64,000 nucleotides of DNA from Aphrophora alni (GCA_963513935.1 OY740765.1:75189718-75253717); one strand, 5' to 3'; shown: positions 1 to 12,668, counted from the stretch's first letter. The notes: a model not told the origin generated them from the letters alone. Program-made: numbers and translations.

Positions 1-1399
1 TAATTTTACACCTCCAACAAATAAGCTATTTTTTTTTAACTATCTAAGGTAATGTACACAGTTAATACAAATTGTGGGTGGGAAAAAAAAAAAGATTTAT
101 TTTTCCAACTTTTTTAAATTTTCCAATGTTTGGAAAAATATTGTTTGGTTACTTCACCTAGGGGAATATAATCTTGTACACATTAACTATTTACTATGTA
201 TATATATTAACCTTTTGAGGATTGTGTATGTCATTCACTTATTGCAAGGAATGGGTCCAGATATACAAATTTGATCTTCAGAAATTTGAGTCCTCATTAC
301 AAACTTACAAATCTCTCTTTCTTATTTGTGTGTGATGTATTGATATAATTTGTATTAAAATATAAAATGTTTTTGTACAGTAATTATGTTTTAGCACTCC
401 TGTTTGTATACTCATTATTGTAATACTTACAGATGATTTACTTGCTAGTGAATATATTGTTTTAGATACAATACAACCGTTGATTTATTTTAGTTCAAAC
501 ATTTATTTAGTGAATTAGTATATATCCCATTATTGTTTTGCAAAACTTCTTAGTTACAAATTATACACAAAGCTAAAAAAAGAAAAACATGCCTCAGAAG
601 TTCAAAACAATAAAACTAGAAAAAAGGAAATGGTAATTAGATTATCAACAATATTTTGGCTTCAATATTATTATGTAGGGATTGTAAGAATTTTGTTCCG
701 TCATCAACTATACATGAAGATGCTAATTTAGAAATAACAATAAGAAGTAAAGAATAACTTAGTGTTGAAGAAGAAGTGAAAAAGCCTAAATTTAAGTATC
801 TGGGTATGTTTGGTTTTGACAAACCCACTATCATATTTTTTCGTCCTCATTGTTTTAAAAGTGAAAAACCACTTGGTCATCAACATCTTATAAAAAAAGA
901 AAAAAGAACATGAAATAAAGACCCCTTTGTATTTTTTTTTCTTCTTTTTATAAAATAGTCAAACATGTGGTGAGTTCTAATCGTTGAGCCTAAATCGGTA
1001 AGAGAAGTATGAATCTGTAATTAATTGTAATAATCTCAATTACAATTAATCGGTATGCTAATCGTTTCATCCTTAAGATCCAGCTAAGTCTCCTCGAAAT
1101 TGCTAAGCCCATACTCACGAAAGTATGACTTTCATATTTTCAATCATATGTAGAACAATAAACACCGATAAAATACTTTTATTTTATCTGATGGACTAAA
1201 CTATTTGACATGACATTGCAATGTTTAATAGAAAAATCCATAAACATACGAATATTATACACATTTTAGAATTAATCTTCTATCACCTAACCTAACCTAA
1301 CCTAACTGTGAAAAAAACAATCTCTATATAGATCATGTAAATTATGTAAAATTAAGGGAATTCTGTCTAAAGTAAGAATGTTTTGAACTGTTAAGTTAT
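1..1399. other. Intergenic, no gene recognised
   Basis: AT-rich sequence with no open frame that resembles a known protein. It contains a perfect 11-bp stem (ATTAATTGTAA / TTACAATTAAT, 1020-1050) around a 9-base loop, and a short (CCTAA)4 run. Open frames here are short and look like chance. Confidence 0.6.
1286..1305. repeat. (CCTAA)4 telomere-type run
   Basis: Four exact copies of CCTAA, the complement of the TTAGG repeat found at most insect telomeres. At 20 bp this is an interstitial trace and not a telomere. It mainly supports an insect origin. Confidence 0.8.
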
Positions 1400-2359
1400 C
1401 TGGTATTATGTAAGTATACAAGCAGTTCCTCACCTCTATGATCTGTCACCTTGCTTCCTCATATATTAAGTATGTGTCGGCATGCAAGTATGCTAGTAGT
1501 TCCTCACCTCTACGATCTGTCATCCGTTCCTCATATATTAAGTATGTGTGGACATGCAAATATACAAACAGATCCTCACCTCGACAAAACTTTTAGCTTT
1601 CTTCTTCATATATTAAGTATTTGTGGTCATGTAAGAATGCTAGTAGCTCTTCACCTCTATGACCTGTCGGTTTGCCTCCTCATATGTTAAGTATGTGAGT
1701 ATGTGTGGGCGCGCTTGTATGCTAGAAGTTCCTCGCCTCTACGATCTATCAGTTTGCTTCCTCATATAATTAGTATGTGGGCATGCCAGTAGTTCCTCAC
1801 CTCTACGATCTGTCTGCTTGATTCCTCATATATTAAGTATGTGTGGACATGCAAGTATACAAGCAGATCCTCACCTCAACAAACTGTTAGCTTGCTTTCT
1901 CATATATTAAGTATGTATGGTCATACAAGTACACTAGTAGTTCTTCACCTATATGATCTGTCGGCTTTCCTCCTCATATTTTAAATATGTGTGGTTATAG
2001 AAGTATGCTAGTATTTTCCTCATCCTTACGATCTGCCGGCTTGTTTTCAAATACATTAAGTATGTGTGTTCATCCAAGTATATTAATAGTTCCTCACCTC
2101 TACGATCTGTCGGCTTGCTTCTTTGTATGTTAATTATGTGTGGGCATGCAAGTATCCCATAGTTTCTTACCTCTACGATCTGTTGACTTGCTTCCTCATA
2201 AGTTATGTATGTAAGGGCATGTAAGTATCCTGGTAGTTCCTCACCTGTATGATCTGTTGCGTTGCTTCCTTGTACATAAAGTATGTGTGGGGATGCAAGT
2301 ATGCCAATAGTTCCTCACCTCTACGATCTGTCAGCTTGCTTCCTCATACATTAAGTATG
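1400..2359 (+). repeat. Satellite A, first block (about 72-bp period)
   Basis: Diverged tandem monomers of about 72 bp. Each runs through the marks TTCCTCATATATTAAGTATG, then GGCATGCAAGTATGC, then AGTTCCTCACCTCTACGATC, then TGTCGGCTTGC. Each monomer carries one TTAA (in ATTAAGTATG) and a near-palindrome around GCATGCAAGTATGC. Monomers differ by substitutions and short indels, so the array is old. Open frames within it come from the repeat phase and are not genes. The block ends where a LINE has inserted. Confidence 0.9.
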
Positions 2360-3260
2360 ATTGTTTGATTGATTATGTTTGGAGTTTAAGGGCCCATTTA
2401 GCAACCAGCCCTGGCACCATGGCCTATGTTGCCATGCCTAAATGGTTCAACTAAAGCCTCCTCATCTCATTCTAGCGTAACAAGTTTGTTCCCCTTACAA
2501 GTTTAAGTAATCTACTTTTTTACTAGCTCTTCCAATGTTAGTTCCCCAGGAATCCAAAAACCTTTTGCCTCTTATTGGTCAGTGTCTCACTATTGAAAAT
2601 GATGTGGCTTGCAGTCACCTCGTCCCTCCCCCACAGTCTACACACAGTTTTGCCCTGATAAGCTTCTATCCAGTGCAAATGCATTCTCAGTCCACAGTGT
2701 CCCGTAATCAGTCTGAGTTGTCCCCTACTTCAGGTCATTATTGTCTTTCAGGATTACCTGAGGGGATGTACTTAAGTAATGATTTACTCTGATTGTGCCT
2801 CTTAAGGCTTCCCCATCTTTGCTGGTGTTGTGTATGAACCCACCTATTTATGGCCATCTTTGCCAGACACACGGATATTTCTACAACTGGCTCAGGTTCT
2901 ATAAACTCTGATGCATCGTCCCGTTTAGCTAGTTTGTCCACAATCTCATTCCCTCAACACACTTATGCCCCGGCACCCAATCCAAAGTTACCCAGTTTTC
3001 CTGGGATAAAGTGTTGAGGTTGTTCTGCCCTTCCCACACTATCCTAGATTTTATGGTAGTTCCTGCAAGCAGCCTGGTTATCTGAATATATGTGTAGTAT
3101 TCTGAAATACTGTGGAATATTGTCCCAAGGGAAACGATCGTTTCAACCTCGGTCTTAACCCATATATCCTGGCACCAGTATCTGCTGTTGTCTTTGAACT
3201 GTTGGTATACCACACTAGGTTTCCTAGAACTCGATTTTCGTCCCCTTGGGTCAATGCAAC
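2360..3260 (-). mobile_element. 5'-truncated non-LTR retrotransposon (LINE), I/R1-like ORF2 3' part
   Basis: A LINE fragment on the minus strand inside satellite A. The 9-bp target duplication TTAAGTATG is at 2351-2359 and 3261-3269. The minus strand reads the end of an RNase H domain (motif WVPGHKCVEG near 2950, followed in another frame by DKLAKRDDASEF) and then the C-terminal zinc-knuckle region of LINE ORF2 (CRLCGGGDEVTASHI). At least two frame breaks separate these pieces. The 3' end lies at 2360 with a short CAAT/CAAA-type tail and no poly(A). RNase H plus a C-terminal CCHC motif is typical of I- and R1-type LINEs; the exact clade is inferred. It is dead: truncated, frameshifted and lacking the RT and endonuclease. 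Confidence 0.85.
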
Positions 3261-3465
3261 TTAAGTATGTGTGGGCATCCTTGTATTTCGTCACCTTTAC
3301 AAATCTCTTGGCTTGGTACCTCATATGTTAATTATTTGTTGAGAATCCACGTATGCCCATAGTTGTGGCCATGCTCACCACGACATGTCAGCTTGCTTCC
3401 TCTTAAGTTAAGTATGTGAGGGCACACAAGTGTGCTGGTAGTTCCTCATCTGTAAGATCTGTCGA
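3261..3465 (+). repeat. Satellite A, second block
   Basis: Continuation of the 72-bp satellite after the LINE. It starts with the second copy of the LINE target duplication and stops in the middle of a monomer (GATCTGTCG) at 3465. The matching monomer half (CTTCCTCATATATTAA) reappears at about 9340, so the 5.9 kb between is an insertion or a composite of insertions. Confidence 0.85.
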
Positions 3466-5239
3466 GAATTATGCGAGCATTTTTGTTACCGGGAAATGGC
3501 ATGTATTCTGAGTCAAACTGGGAATTGTTCAATGCCAAGTCCTCGTTTCATTAAATTCATTTCATTATATTTTTAACTAGGCTTATAAACAGTCAATGTA
3601 CTGTAATATGAGTATGAATTCTGTAGCGAGTGTCTCCAAATGATCACGAATGTTTTCAGTGTTCAGCTTCAGCATAGACTCTAGTCTTTTGTCAACGGTC
3701 AAGAAGTGAAGTAAGTAAGGTTGACACATTTTGTTTATTTGGTGAAAGTGTTTGGTTGGAAATAATTAGATATGTTTCTTTTGTCCCTGAAATTAATAAA
3801 GGTAAGTGTATTTATACATAAATAATATATATTTGTTTATAATGTTAGAGATAGGTCTTAGAATATGAGAGATTCGAATTCCTTGAAACTATAGAAGGTG
3901 GTGTGGTGGGGGGGAAGGATGTAACTATTCATGACAGGCGGTAAAATGGTTGCCTTCATTTAGAATTAGGAGTATAATAGGTTCCTTTAAATTGGAAAAA
4001 TTGTAAACTAGTTTTATCTAAAATCTAAATCACCAAACATTGTGATAAATCTTATATGAAGAAAAGTGTAGACACGATTTTCCTGTTTGTCACGTGACAA
4101 CAGCTTAAGGTTTTAACAAGGTCAGTCTGTTTTAAAGAACTAAAATATGATCAGTACCCGTTATTGGTCTACAACAAATGATAAACAAAAACAAAGAAGC
4201 AGAGAGATGTAAAATCTTAATAAATGTGTGGACGTGATTGACACCTGTCACAACTAAGGATGGGCAGTAATTTTACAGCTTTTGTTTTCTTTGACCAATG
4301 AGAATGAGAACAAAAACTGAAAGTTTATCATTGGTCATTATTTTTAGATCAGGGGTAGAACTACAAGATTCACTCCTTTGATAAAACTTAGGTACCAATG
4401 TAATGTCTTTTACAACAGTATTTTCCCTTTTGAACCTACAGTAAAAATGATATCTTGCGTAACCATTTCAAGGCCAGCTAATTTTCCTACGTACATCAAG
4501 AGATAGATAATAGTGTTCTAAGTTGTGTCACTTGGAGAGACGGTACATTAATAAAATTGTATTTAACTCAACTGATTGGTTGACAACGTAGCATTGCCGA
4601 CTACTGTCTATCTTTTGTTAGGTAACAAATACATTTCATGTTTTTTTTATCACCTTTCGTTTGAAATGTATACAATATTTAATTAGGAGAATAATAATAT
4701 ATGCATGTAAAGGAAATGGAACACTATATGCATCGTTACTGATTAGAAATAGAAATAATATTTTTCACATAACATTTTACAAAACCAGATGGTACTGTTG
4801 AAAAACAGGTGAAGAGTCAATTTTATCAATCCAAATTACATTATTTTAAGAATTACAAATCATTTTCATTATATATTTCACTAATCACAAACTTACAAAG
4901 CGAAAGAAAATACAATATTTCAATATTTATTCTAATGTAGAACAAACTATTTCGGGTTGAATAAACGTTTCTGCTTTTCAAGGAAATTTTTGATTTGGTT
5001 TTTTACTACCAACAGACACTTATATCTGAACAGTCATCAATTTTAAATCGATGAATAAATTCTTACATTTTAACTTACAAAAACTTTTGAACTTACTAAA
5101 GGTCATAAGCCGTAGTATATATATATATATATATTGTACTTTAAAAATATCTGGAATCTCTGATCCCCTTCCTCAAACCTCTACACCCTATTGAATTTTA
5201 GAGAAAAACAAAGCATAAACAAGTTTACTTATTTCAAGA

Positions 5240-5915
5240 CTAACAGCATATGCATTTGATAAAAAAGGAGTAAAGTTGATTATTTAATTTTTGTTTGAAT
5301 GGTCTCCAAGAGATATTCTTATCTATTAAAATTCCTAGATATGTTACACGTGATGGTAAAATTTGCTTACCACCCAAATGACAATATATTTCAGATTTAT
5401 TTTGATTTTGTAATGGTTTAAACTGTATTGTTTGGGTTTTTTTCTTGTTTAATTTCCGACCATTCACAGCAAACCAATGAGAAAGTTGAATAACTCATCG
5501 ATTACAGCATTCAAGTCATTTGACCTGGCTTTATGAATTGCCATTGTGTTGTCAGGATAAAAGATAGTTTTACAACTAATATTTGGAAGCCAATCATTAA
5601 CAAACGAGAAAGAGCAAAGAACCCAAAATTAATCTTCACTCTCTTCCAGCTAGATTCATAGATCAAATCGTTATTACGAATGATTATCCTTTGATATTGG
5701 TCTTCTAAATATGATTTAATCTAATAAATTGACATTTCATCAAAGTTATAATATTTAAGTTTCATCGAAAGAACATCATGATTCATAAAATCAAAGGCTT
5801 TGTACAGGTCACAGAAGGGCCCAGCTGTGCTCTGTGATGCATCCAGGCCTTTTATAACCTCATATACAAAATTGCAAATAGCCAAGCTGGTATTTTTCCA
5901 AGTCAAAAACCAAAC
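5240..5915 (-). pseudogene. Decayed LINE reverse transcriptase (Jockey/CR1-like)
   Basis: Two minus-strand pieces belong to a non-LTR reverse transcriptase. At 5721-5906 the reading includes VIKGLDASQSTAG and CDLYKAFDFMNHDVL, matching the RT motif usually written CDLSKAFDxVNHxxL. At 5240-5467 it includes NGRKLNKKKTQ and VTYLGILIDKNISW, the block that follows the catalytic YxDD in this family. Between them the frame is broken, and the catalytic region near 5560 looks substituted (DNTMAIHKA). Endonuclease and ends were not found. Assignment to the Jockey/CR1 group rests on motif style only. Confidence 0.75.
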
Positions 5916-7576
5916 TGTTCATGGATAAAAACACTATGATCTTCAAAAAAGGTCATATATACAAAAAAGGTCAAAAATGTCACTATTTGATCAGAAACAA
6001 TTTTTTCAAACATCTTGGAAAATTATGTTTTCATAGTGTGATTAGTTCATTCATTATTACATAATGACACATATTATATTCATTAGATATGGTAATTATT
6101 TTGTTTTCATATCTTTTAAAGTTAAGGTAAATTCCCGGTGAATGTAAATTATTTGTTATTTACAAAATAACTAAATCTAATTGGGTGATTTTATAAATAA
6201 ATCTGAGCGAAAGCAGAAAATATGGTACGATTGGCTGCAAAATATTTAATCAAAGGATTAAATAATATTTTTTCCGATAAAAAAAGAAGAAAAAGAAAAC
6301 TAATTATTAAGTTTGTAAAATATTGAAAAGAGGGGAATAAGACGTTTCGTTTTCAGTTTGACAATCATAAATTATTTTTGATTTCGAAAGAAAAAATGTA
6401 ATAATTATAATATTACACCAATCCTGAAAAAAATATCGGGTTTTCCATTTATTTAGTTGATTATTTTCACAAATCATGATCAAACAACTATCAGAATTGT
6501 ACTATAAATTCGGTCATGAACTGTACTCTAAGTTTCCCTACTATGGGAGACCGTAGGGTAATGGAAAATGTTAAAGTGCATATCTGAAAATAAATTAATA
6601 CAAATACCAATTTATCGTTCAAGGCCAACTAGATCTCCCACATCATTATTTCTGCTTAATGTTAAGTCTGAGGTCAGAAAGTCTTAATGGCAGAGGTCTT
6701 AATGCTTAATTAGCCTATGTCACATTGACTTGAAGTGATAGATAGCATCTTACAGTCTATTTTTTGTTAGATAATGTGGGATGAGGTGTAATTTTATATA
6801 AAATAATTAATTTCTTATCAATAGATAATTTTTAACTTCGCCAATATTTAAAAATATGTAAAGCATCAAACTTATATTCCACTTTCTTCATATAAGCCTT
6901 ATTTTCGTAATTCAGTATGACTGTGTAATAATTTAACAATTGCTACACTATATTCATTGTATAAAAAAATAATTGGTATATATATTTTTTAAAGTTTTAG
7001 TTTCTCTCTTTCATTTATATTATGTAAATATAGCCTAGTTAAATATTATCAAGCATTTGAATGGAAAATGACAGTAGTTATCAGATTTTATTATGTAGGC
7101 CTAACAAGTTTGTCCTCAAAGAAATTGTACAAAAACTACATGTCAAAACACTTTCCCAAGGCTTGGTTAAAGTCTGTATTATAGTTTTCTCCCTTCCTTA
7201 AATTGCATATGTAGGCGTTAAATATAGCAGTTTTAAAGAAATTTAACAAATGACATGATGTCAGCCTAGAATTAAAATCTCGTATCTCGGAAAATAAATT
7301 TTACAGAAGAAATTTTGTATAATTTAATACAATTCATTTAATACATTTCAAATAAATAATATATTTTTACATTTCTTTTTAGTTATTAACATACTAAACC
7401 AAAGTCATTAAAGTTATATCATATTAAAACTTGATTTATGTGGTTTTACTACTTGTTCTTTTAGGGTATAAGTGCTTTTCATTTTTAACTTTGAATTTAA
7501 CTAACCAAAACTTTATAGATTTACAAAATTGAGAGTAGAAGTCAGTTATTCAGTTTTCTTTTATCAACAACCAAAC

Positions 7577-7824
7577 TAGATAGACTAAAACTTGAACACA
7601 AGATCTCACAAAAATTATATATCTCAGGTTATATGTTTACTTAATGAAATGTGTTTCAACAACAAAGTCGCCATCCTCAGTGATACATGAGCAACAATAA
7701 CTAAGTTATAGTTTAGTTATTGTAGCTCATGTATCACTGAGGGTGGCGACTTTGCTGTTGAAAGGTGTTTGATTAAGTAAACATAATTTTTGTAAGATCT
7801 TGTGTTCGAGTTTTAGTCTATCTA
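7577..7824. repeat. Foldback repeat, about 115-128 bp arms with 7-base spacer
   Basis: Left arm 7577-7704 and right arm 7712-7824 are imperfect reverse complements around the spacer GTTATAG. Matching blocks include TAGATAGACTAAAACT / AGTTTTAGTCTATCTA at the outer ends and TGATACATGAG / CTCATGTATCA near the centre. The single-stranded form would make a long hairpin. No coding capacity. It is either a foldback MITE or a local inverted duplication; no clear flanking duplication was found. Confidence 0.8.
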
Positions 7825-9185
7825 ATATTATCTCACAAGTCAAGCTCAATGTTTATTTATAAAATCCAAACTATTTTCTATAAGTTCAATTTTAAAACGA
7901 CCCATTGTTGTTTAGATATCCATTTGCAATGAAAACCACATGATTTAGGGCTCTTTATGTTTATACCCTAACAACAAGTCACGTTTGATAAGTGTGAAAA
8001 CCATGTAATCAAGAGGTTTTTGTTCTAATACTGTCTGACCTAACCTGTATATTTGGTTTTCACATCTAGTTGTAGCATTTTAGAGATTAAACTATCAGGG
8101 ATATTGATTGTTATCATAACTATATATTTTGGCTGTTGAAAATTGCTGAAAATCATTTTCATTTCTTGATAACTCAAAATTTAGGACCATAACTTGATAA
8201 CCGGCCTAAGATCGAAACAAAAAATTTCGATTCTCTCAAAATCGGCTCTTAAAGATTTTGATCAAATTTTGCTCAAATGTAGCCGCTGAGGACGGCAACA
8301 AATCCCATTGGGCAGCATCCCCCCTTCCCCCCAATCTAAGGACGATAACTAAAAAATCGGCTATAGAGTTGTATCAGCTTAACTGCCATCATACAAAATT
8401 TGATTTTTATAAATTTATAGAATATACTATGCCAATTTGAATTGAAATTCAGCATGCAATGTGAGAAATTTAGTGCAATATTTTTACACTGATTATTTAG
8501 CTATTTCCCTCCTCCCCAATTATTAATGTTTTTGTTTGAAAGTTAATAATTTTAGCTTTATCAGGGTGTCCAGCAGCCTTGAAAATCTGAAATTATGCTT
8601 TAATTTTTTTCGTCAGGAATTTTTTAAACGTCACGAACATTTAAAGTTAAGATTTTGATTAAATTTATTCACAATACAAAAATAATTTTGACAATAGTTA
8701 AAGGCTAAATTATTGTTTTTTTGTTTGTTTTTTTTGGTAATATAATCAGAGTAATGATTCGGTCTCGTAACAGAGTAACTGCTGACAAACATTGCACGCA
8801 TATAATAATGGAGTACTGTAGTTCAGTTAGCTCGACTTGAAGAAAAAACTCTTAATATTTATATTAACAGCTTTGTAGTTAGTATTGACCGTCATTGAAA
8901 AAAATCCATCATTTGTGATATATTGAAATGGAAGTTTTTATATTTTGATTTAGTCAAGAGTTATTTACTACTCTAAATCATGTCTCATACCATCACTAAA
9001 CAGATGATGACACGATTGCCTCGTCACTAAACAGATGATGACACGATTGTAGTAGTAAGGATTAAATGTGGCAAGATAGCTTCTACTTGACAACATTATT
9101 CATATTTGAGAAAGGGATTTAACCAAGTGATAGCTTTTTCCTTCACAATTTAGGCTGTACACTGAACACAATATTTTTCGACCAA

Positions 9186-9186
<1 letters not shown>

Positions 9187-9240
<54 letters not shown>
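9187..9240. repeat. (TA)n microsatellite
   Basis: An almost uninterrupted TA dinucleotide tract just before satellite A resumes. Confidence 0.9.
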
Positions 9241-9245
<5 letters not shown>

Positions 9246-9372
9246 TTGATAACATTTTTGTAGCTGAAAATATGTTGCAAAATTAGTGGAAAAGTCTCTG
9301 TTGCTGTACTGTATACATAATACAAATATACATATACATGCTTCCTCATATATTAACCCTTTGCACTCGTCT

Positions 9373-9466
9373 GGCCAGCACTGCTGGCCAAATAGTTATC
9401 TGAGTTTACCCGCCATTGTTTACGATGTCGCCGTGCGCACAGCTCGGGTGGCCAGCAGTGCTGGCC
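9373..9466. promoter_or_regulatory. Left subterminal palindromes of the piggyBac-type element
   Basis: Two 17-bp near-perfect palindromes: GGCCAGCACTGCTGGCC at 9373-9389 and GGCCAGCAGTGCTGGCC at 9450-9466. Subterminal repeats of this kind are usually transposase-binding sites; that role is inferred. Confidence 0.75.
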
Positions 9467-9939
9467 ACGTAACTTTTCTGGCTAGGTCCGCAGCCATATT
9501 GACTGTTCTGTCGCACCAGCTCGGAATTAATTTTAGACCATTCACCACAATTGGTACATAGGATGAAAGAATGACAAACGAAAGCATATTTTATTTCTAT
9601 ATAGTTTTAATAAATGAACTTAAACACATTTTTGCAGTTTTTATATTTAAAAAAATATTTGATATACTTTTATTATAAAAACAAAATTGCATGAACTGTT
9701 GCTACAATGTGAGTCACAAACTACTTTTAATTTTTTGAAAAACAAATTTTAGACCCTTTTCAATTTTGAACTTAGGTATCTTTTCCAAAATGGCGACTAA
9801 ATTTTTTTTATGAATCTTTAAATAATAATAGAATATAAGTTCAATAAATAATGGTTGAAAAACAAACAAAAGTTTAGATTTAAATGTATTCGAACAAAAT
9901 CGGTCGAGAAAAAAAAAAATTGTATATTGTTTTGCTGAC

Positions 9940-10400
9940 ATTTCAAAAGTTTTTTATTGGAACAGATTCTTCTTAATCCCCCCACCCCACATTAATCATT
10001 ATAACGTCAATATCTGATTCTTTTCCTAAAATGTTGCCACATAAAGAAAATTTGTTAAAAAAAAAAAATCTCAAAATTGTATGGTAATATGTGCTTGATC
10101 ATAATTAATCAAGAATGAAAATTATGAATTTCTTTCTTGGAACTAATTCTTCTTAATTCCTCCACCACTTTTATCATAAAGGGTATGAAAAAGTTAATTA
10201 AGGGTAAGTTTATTTCTGATTCTTGTCTATATGTCTTTATCCAAAACTCGCCTACAGAAACAAAATCCCCAAAATTGTTTGTAATATGAGCTTGATCATA
10301 ATTAATTGAAAATGAAAATTTTATAATTTTTTTTAGAATAAATTCTCCTTAATTTTCCCTCCTGATTTTAGTTTGTTCCGCACTTCTGAGAAAGGAAATT
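9940..10400. repeat. Internal repeats of about 190 bp
   Basis: Within the piggyBac-type element the segment containing GATCATAATTAAT, AATGAAAATT and then TTCTTCTTAAT is repeated at roughly 190-bp spacing (starts near 9945, 10135 and 10325) with about 15-25% divergence. Non-coding internal filler. Confidence 0.65.
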
Positions 10401-11414
10401 TTAATCCCTATGTAATCTCATATAGTCTTTTTTTAAAAAAGTATGTTTTAGACGCAAACAGAAACAGTTTATCTTAATACCTATTAATACGATATACCAC
10501 AAATACATAAATACCAGTAGAGAAATGAAAAAAAGTTTCAGATTTAATAGGTTTTTTACACTTTTTTGAATGGATATAAAAAAATTTAACCAAAAAGTAA
10601 AATTAATTTGAAAACAGCATTTTAAACAAAATCTGTCGAGAAGAAAAGTTTTAATCATAACATCTGTAGATTTGAAATGTTGGAGAAAATTCTCTTTCCG
10701 ATTTTTAAGTGGTTTTGAAAATAGAAAATTTTATTCCATTTTAAAATTGTCCCGCATCTCTTTATTCAAAATTGTGCCCAAAGGAATAGTTTTTAGATAA
10801 TAACTTTTAAAATATTAATTGAACTATCGCTAGGCACTATAACAACAGAGGGCTTTTATCAAAGGTTTTATTCAGCAAAGGACTATCTGAATTGTTTTAG
10901 ATTTTTTTTTGTACAATTTATTATTTACCCTCCCAAACGTTTTAGACAATATCGTAAAATGCGCATTTTTCGAAAAAAGAAAAAAATGAGTAAAAATATC
11001 TTATTTATTTTATATTATGAGATGTAAAAAAAATAATATTTTTAACTGGTCAGAACATTTAAAGGTAGACATGAAGGTCAAAACTGTTTTCTAATCATTT
11101 GTAAATATTTATAAGTATAGTGGAACTCGAGCGTGCTAATGTTCCGACGAAATGAAAATTGCACTTAAAATTGTAATGTTTTTATTTAAACATAATTTGC
11201 ATGGTTATATAAAATATTATTTGACAACTTTGTATTCGTCTTTTTCATTTTGACGTTTCATAACAGCTACATCATCTAAAAAAACTAACAATAGTAAAAA
11301 TTCCTTTTTTTTATTAATTAAAAAATTAATAGGTTTTGAGACACTGTACCTATTATGTGTATATAGCTGCAATTAAAAAAATAAATATATTTTTAAAATG
11401 CTGTTTATTTTCGT

Positions 11415-11551
11415 GGCCAGCACTAGTGGCCTCCCGAGCGTTCGAGTAATTTCATGTTGGCCAGCACTGCTGGCCATCCGAGCTACGTGTGCCTACGCAA
11501 GTAATTAATTCTGACTTGAAGCGTAAATGGCTGCGGCCAGCAGTGCTGGCC
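11415..11551. promoter_or_regulatory. Right subterminal palindromes of the piggyBac-type element
   Basis: Three copies of the 17-bp palindrome: GGCCAGCACTAGTGGCC (11415-11431), GGCCAGCACTGCTGGCC (11459-11475) and GGCCAGCAGTGCTGGCC (11535-11551). With the left pair this makes five sites in one element, two left and three right. Confidence 0.75.
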
Positions 11552-11600
11552 ACCCGATCTGTGCGTTCAACTTATAGTAATGGTTACCGAGCGCAAAGGG

Positions 11601-12252
11601 TTAAGTATGTGTAAGCATGCAAGTATGCTAGTAGATCTCAACTCTACGATCTCTCGGCGGGCTTCCTCATACTTTAGGTATGTATGGGCATGTTTCCTCA
11701 CCTTTACGATCTGTCTGCTTGCCTCCTCATATATTACGTATGTGTGCTCATATAAGTATGCTAATAGTTCCTCACCTCTACGATCTGTCTGCTTGCTTCC
11801 TCATACTTTAAGTATTAATAGGCATGCAAGTATACTAGTAGGTCCTTTCTTCTACGATCTGTAGGCTTTCTTCCCCATACATTAAGTATGAGTAGGCATG
11901 CAATTATGCTAGTACTTCTTCACCTCTAAGATCTGTCATCTTACTCCCTTATACATTAAGTATGTGTAGGCCAGGCAAGTATGCTAGTAGGTCCTCAATT
12001 TAACAATCTGTAGGCGTTCTTCTCCATACATTAAGTATGAGTAAGCATGTAAGTATTCTAGTACTTCCTCACCTCTAAGATCTGTCAACTTACTTCCTCA
12101 TGCATTAAGTACAGTATGTATGGACATACAAGTGTGCTAGTAGGTCATCACTTAATCTGTAGGCTTTCTTCCTCATACATTAAATATGTTTTGACATTCA
12201 AAAATGCTAATAATTCCTCACCTCTACAATCTTTTGGCTTGCTTCCTCGTAC
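11601..12252 (+). repeat. Satellite A, third block
   Basis: The satellite resumes exactly at the right TTAA of the piggyBac-type element and runs for about nine monomers until an unclassified insertion. Confidence 0.9.
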
Positions 12253-12668
12253 TAAATTGAATTTATTTATTTATAACAAGATACATATATGTAAAGCTCA
12301 AAGTAAGAATAAAACAAACAAAATACATTATTTCTTTCTCTAGAAAATACAATAAAAAAGAATATTCTGTTATTACATAAGAATTATACAAAATTATATT
12401 ACTACAGCCCTTCATATATAATAAAAACAAAGATATATAACCATACACACAATGGAGGAACTAGGTACCCCATAGGACGTGTCTTGTTTCAGCGTTATCA
12501 TGAGTGGGAGTGAGAGTTAGCATGATTAGTTATGCCCAAATATTTAAAATGAGTTACCTACTCGATCTCTGTGCAGTTTACATGACAAATCGAGTTACTT
12601 AGATGTATGCAAACACTGCACTTATAATAAATTGATGTTGAAAAGTTTTTCACACTTCAAGTTGTATA
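12253..12668. other. Unclassified 0.4 kb insertion in satellite A
   Basis: Non-satellite sequence between two satellite A monomers. The left part is A/T-rich; the right part (12440-12660) is more complex. No inverted ends, clear duplication or protein similarity were recognised. It could be a LINE 3' end or a SINE. Confidence 0.4.

Larger units (their letters stand above)
3466..9337. other. 5.9 kb block between satellite A halves; no intact gene
   Basis: AT-rich sequence interrupting satellite A. The only recognisable pieces are a LINE RT remnant (5240-5915, minus), a foldback repeat (7577-7824), a 26-bp direct repeat (8993-9018 and 9025-9050) and a TA microsatellite (about 9187-9240). No terminal inverted repeats, LTRs or flanking duplication were found for the block as a whole, so it may be several stacked insertions. 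Confidence 0.55.
9357..11600. mobile_element. Non-autonomous piggyBac-type element, 2244 bp, TTAA target duplication
   Basis: Flanked by TTAA at 9353-9356 and 11601-11604, splitting one satellite A monomer exactly at its TTAA. Ends are CCCTTTGCACTCG on the left and the complement of CCCTTTGCGCTCG on the right (12 of 13 matching). TTAA duplication and CCC-type ends are the hallmark of the piggyBac superfamily. Both ends carry copies of a 17-bp palindrome. The interior is AT-rich, has no transposase-like frame and contains three or four diverged repeats of about 190 bp. It would depend on a transposase supplied by another copy. Flanking monomer sequence remains joinable, so the insertion is younger than the array. 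Confidence 0.88.

Noticed and set aside
7577..7824. Penelope-type terminal repeat or hammerhead ribozyme in the foldback
   Set aside because: The catalytic core pattern (CTGATGAG with GAAA) is not present; only the inverted repeat can be supported.
8569..8660. CAGGGTGTC start as a hAT-type end (also at 25832)
   Set aside because: No matching inverted end or 8-bp duplication was found for either copy.
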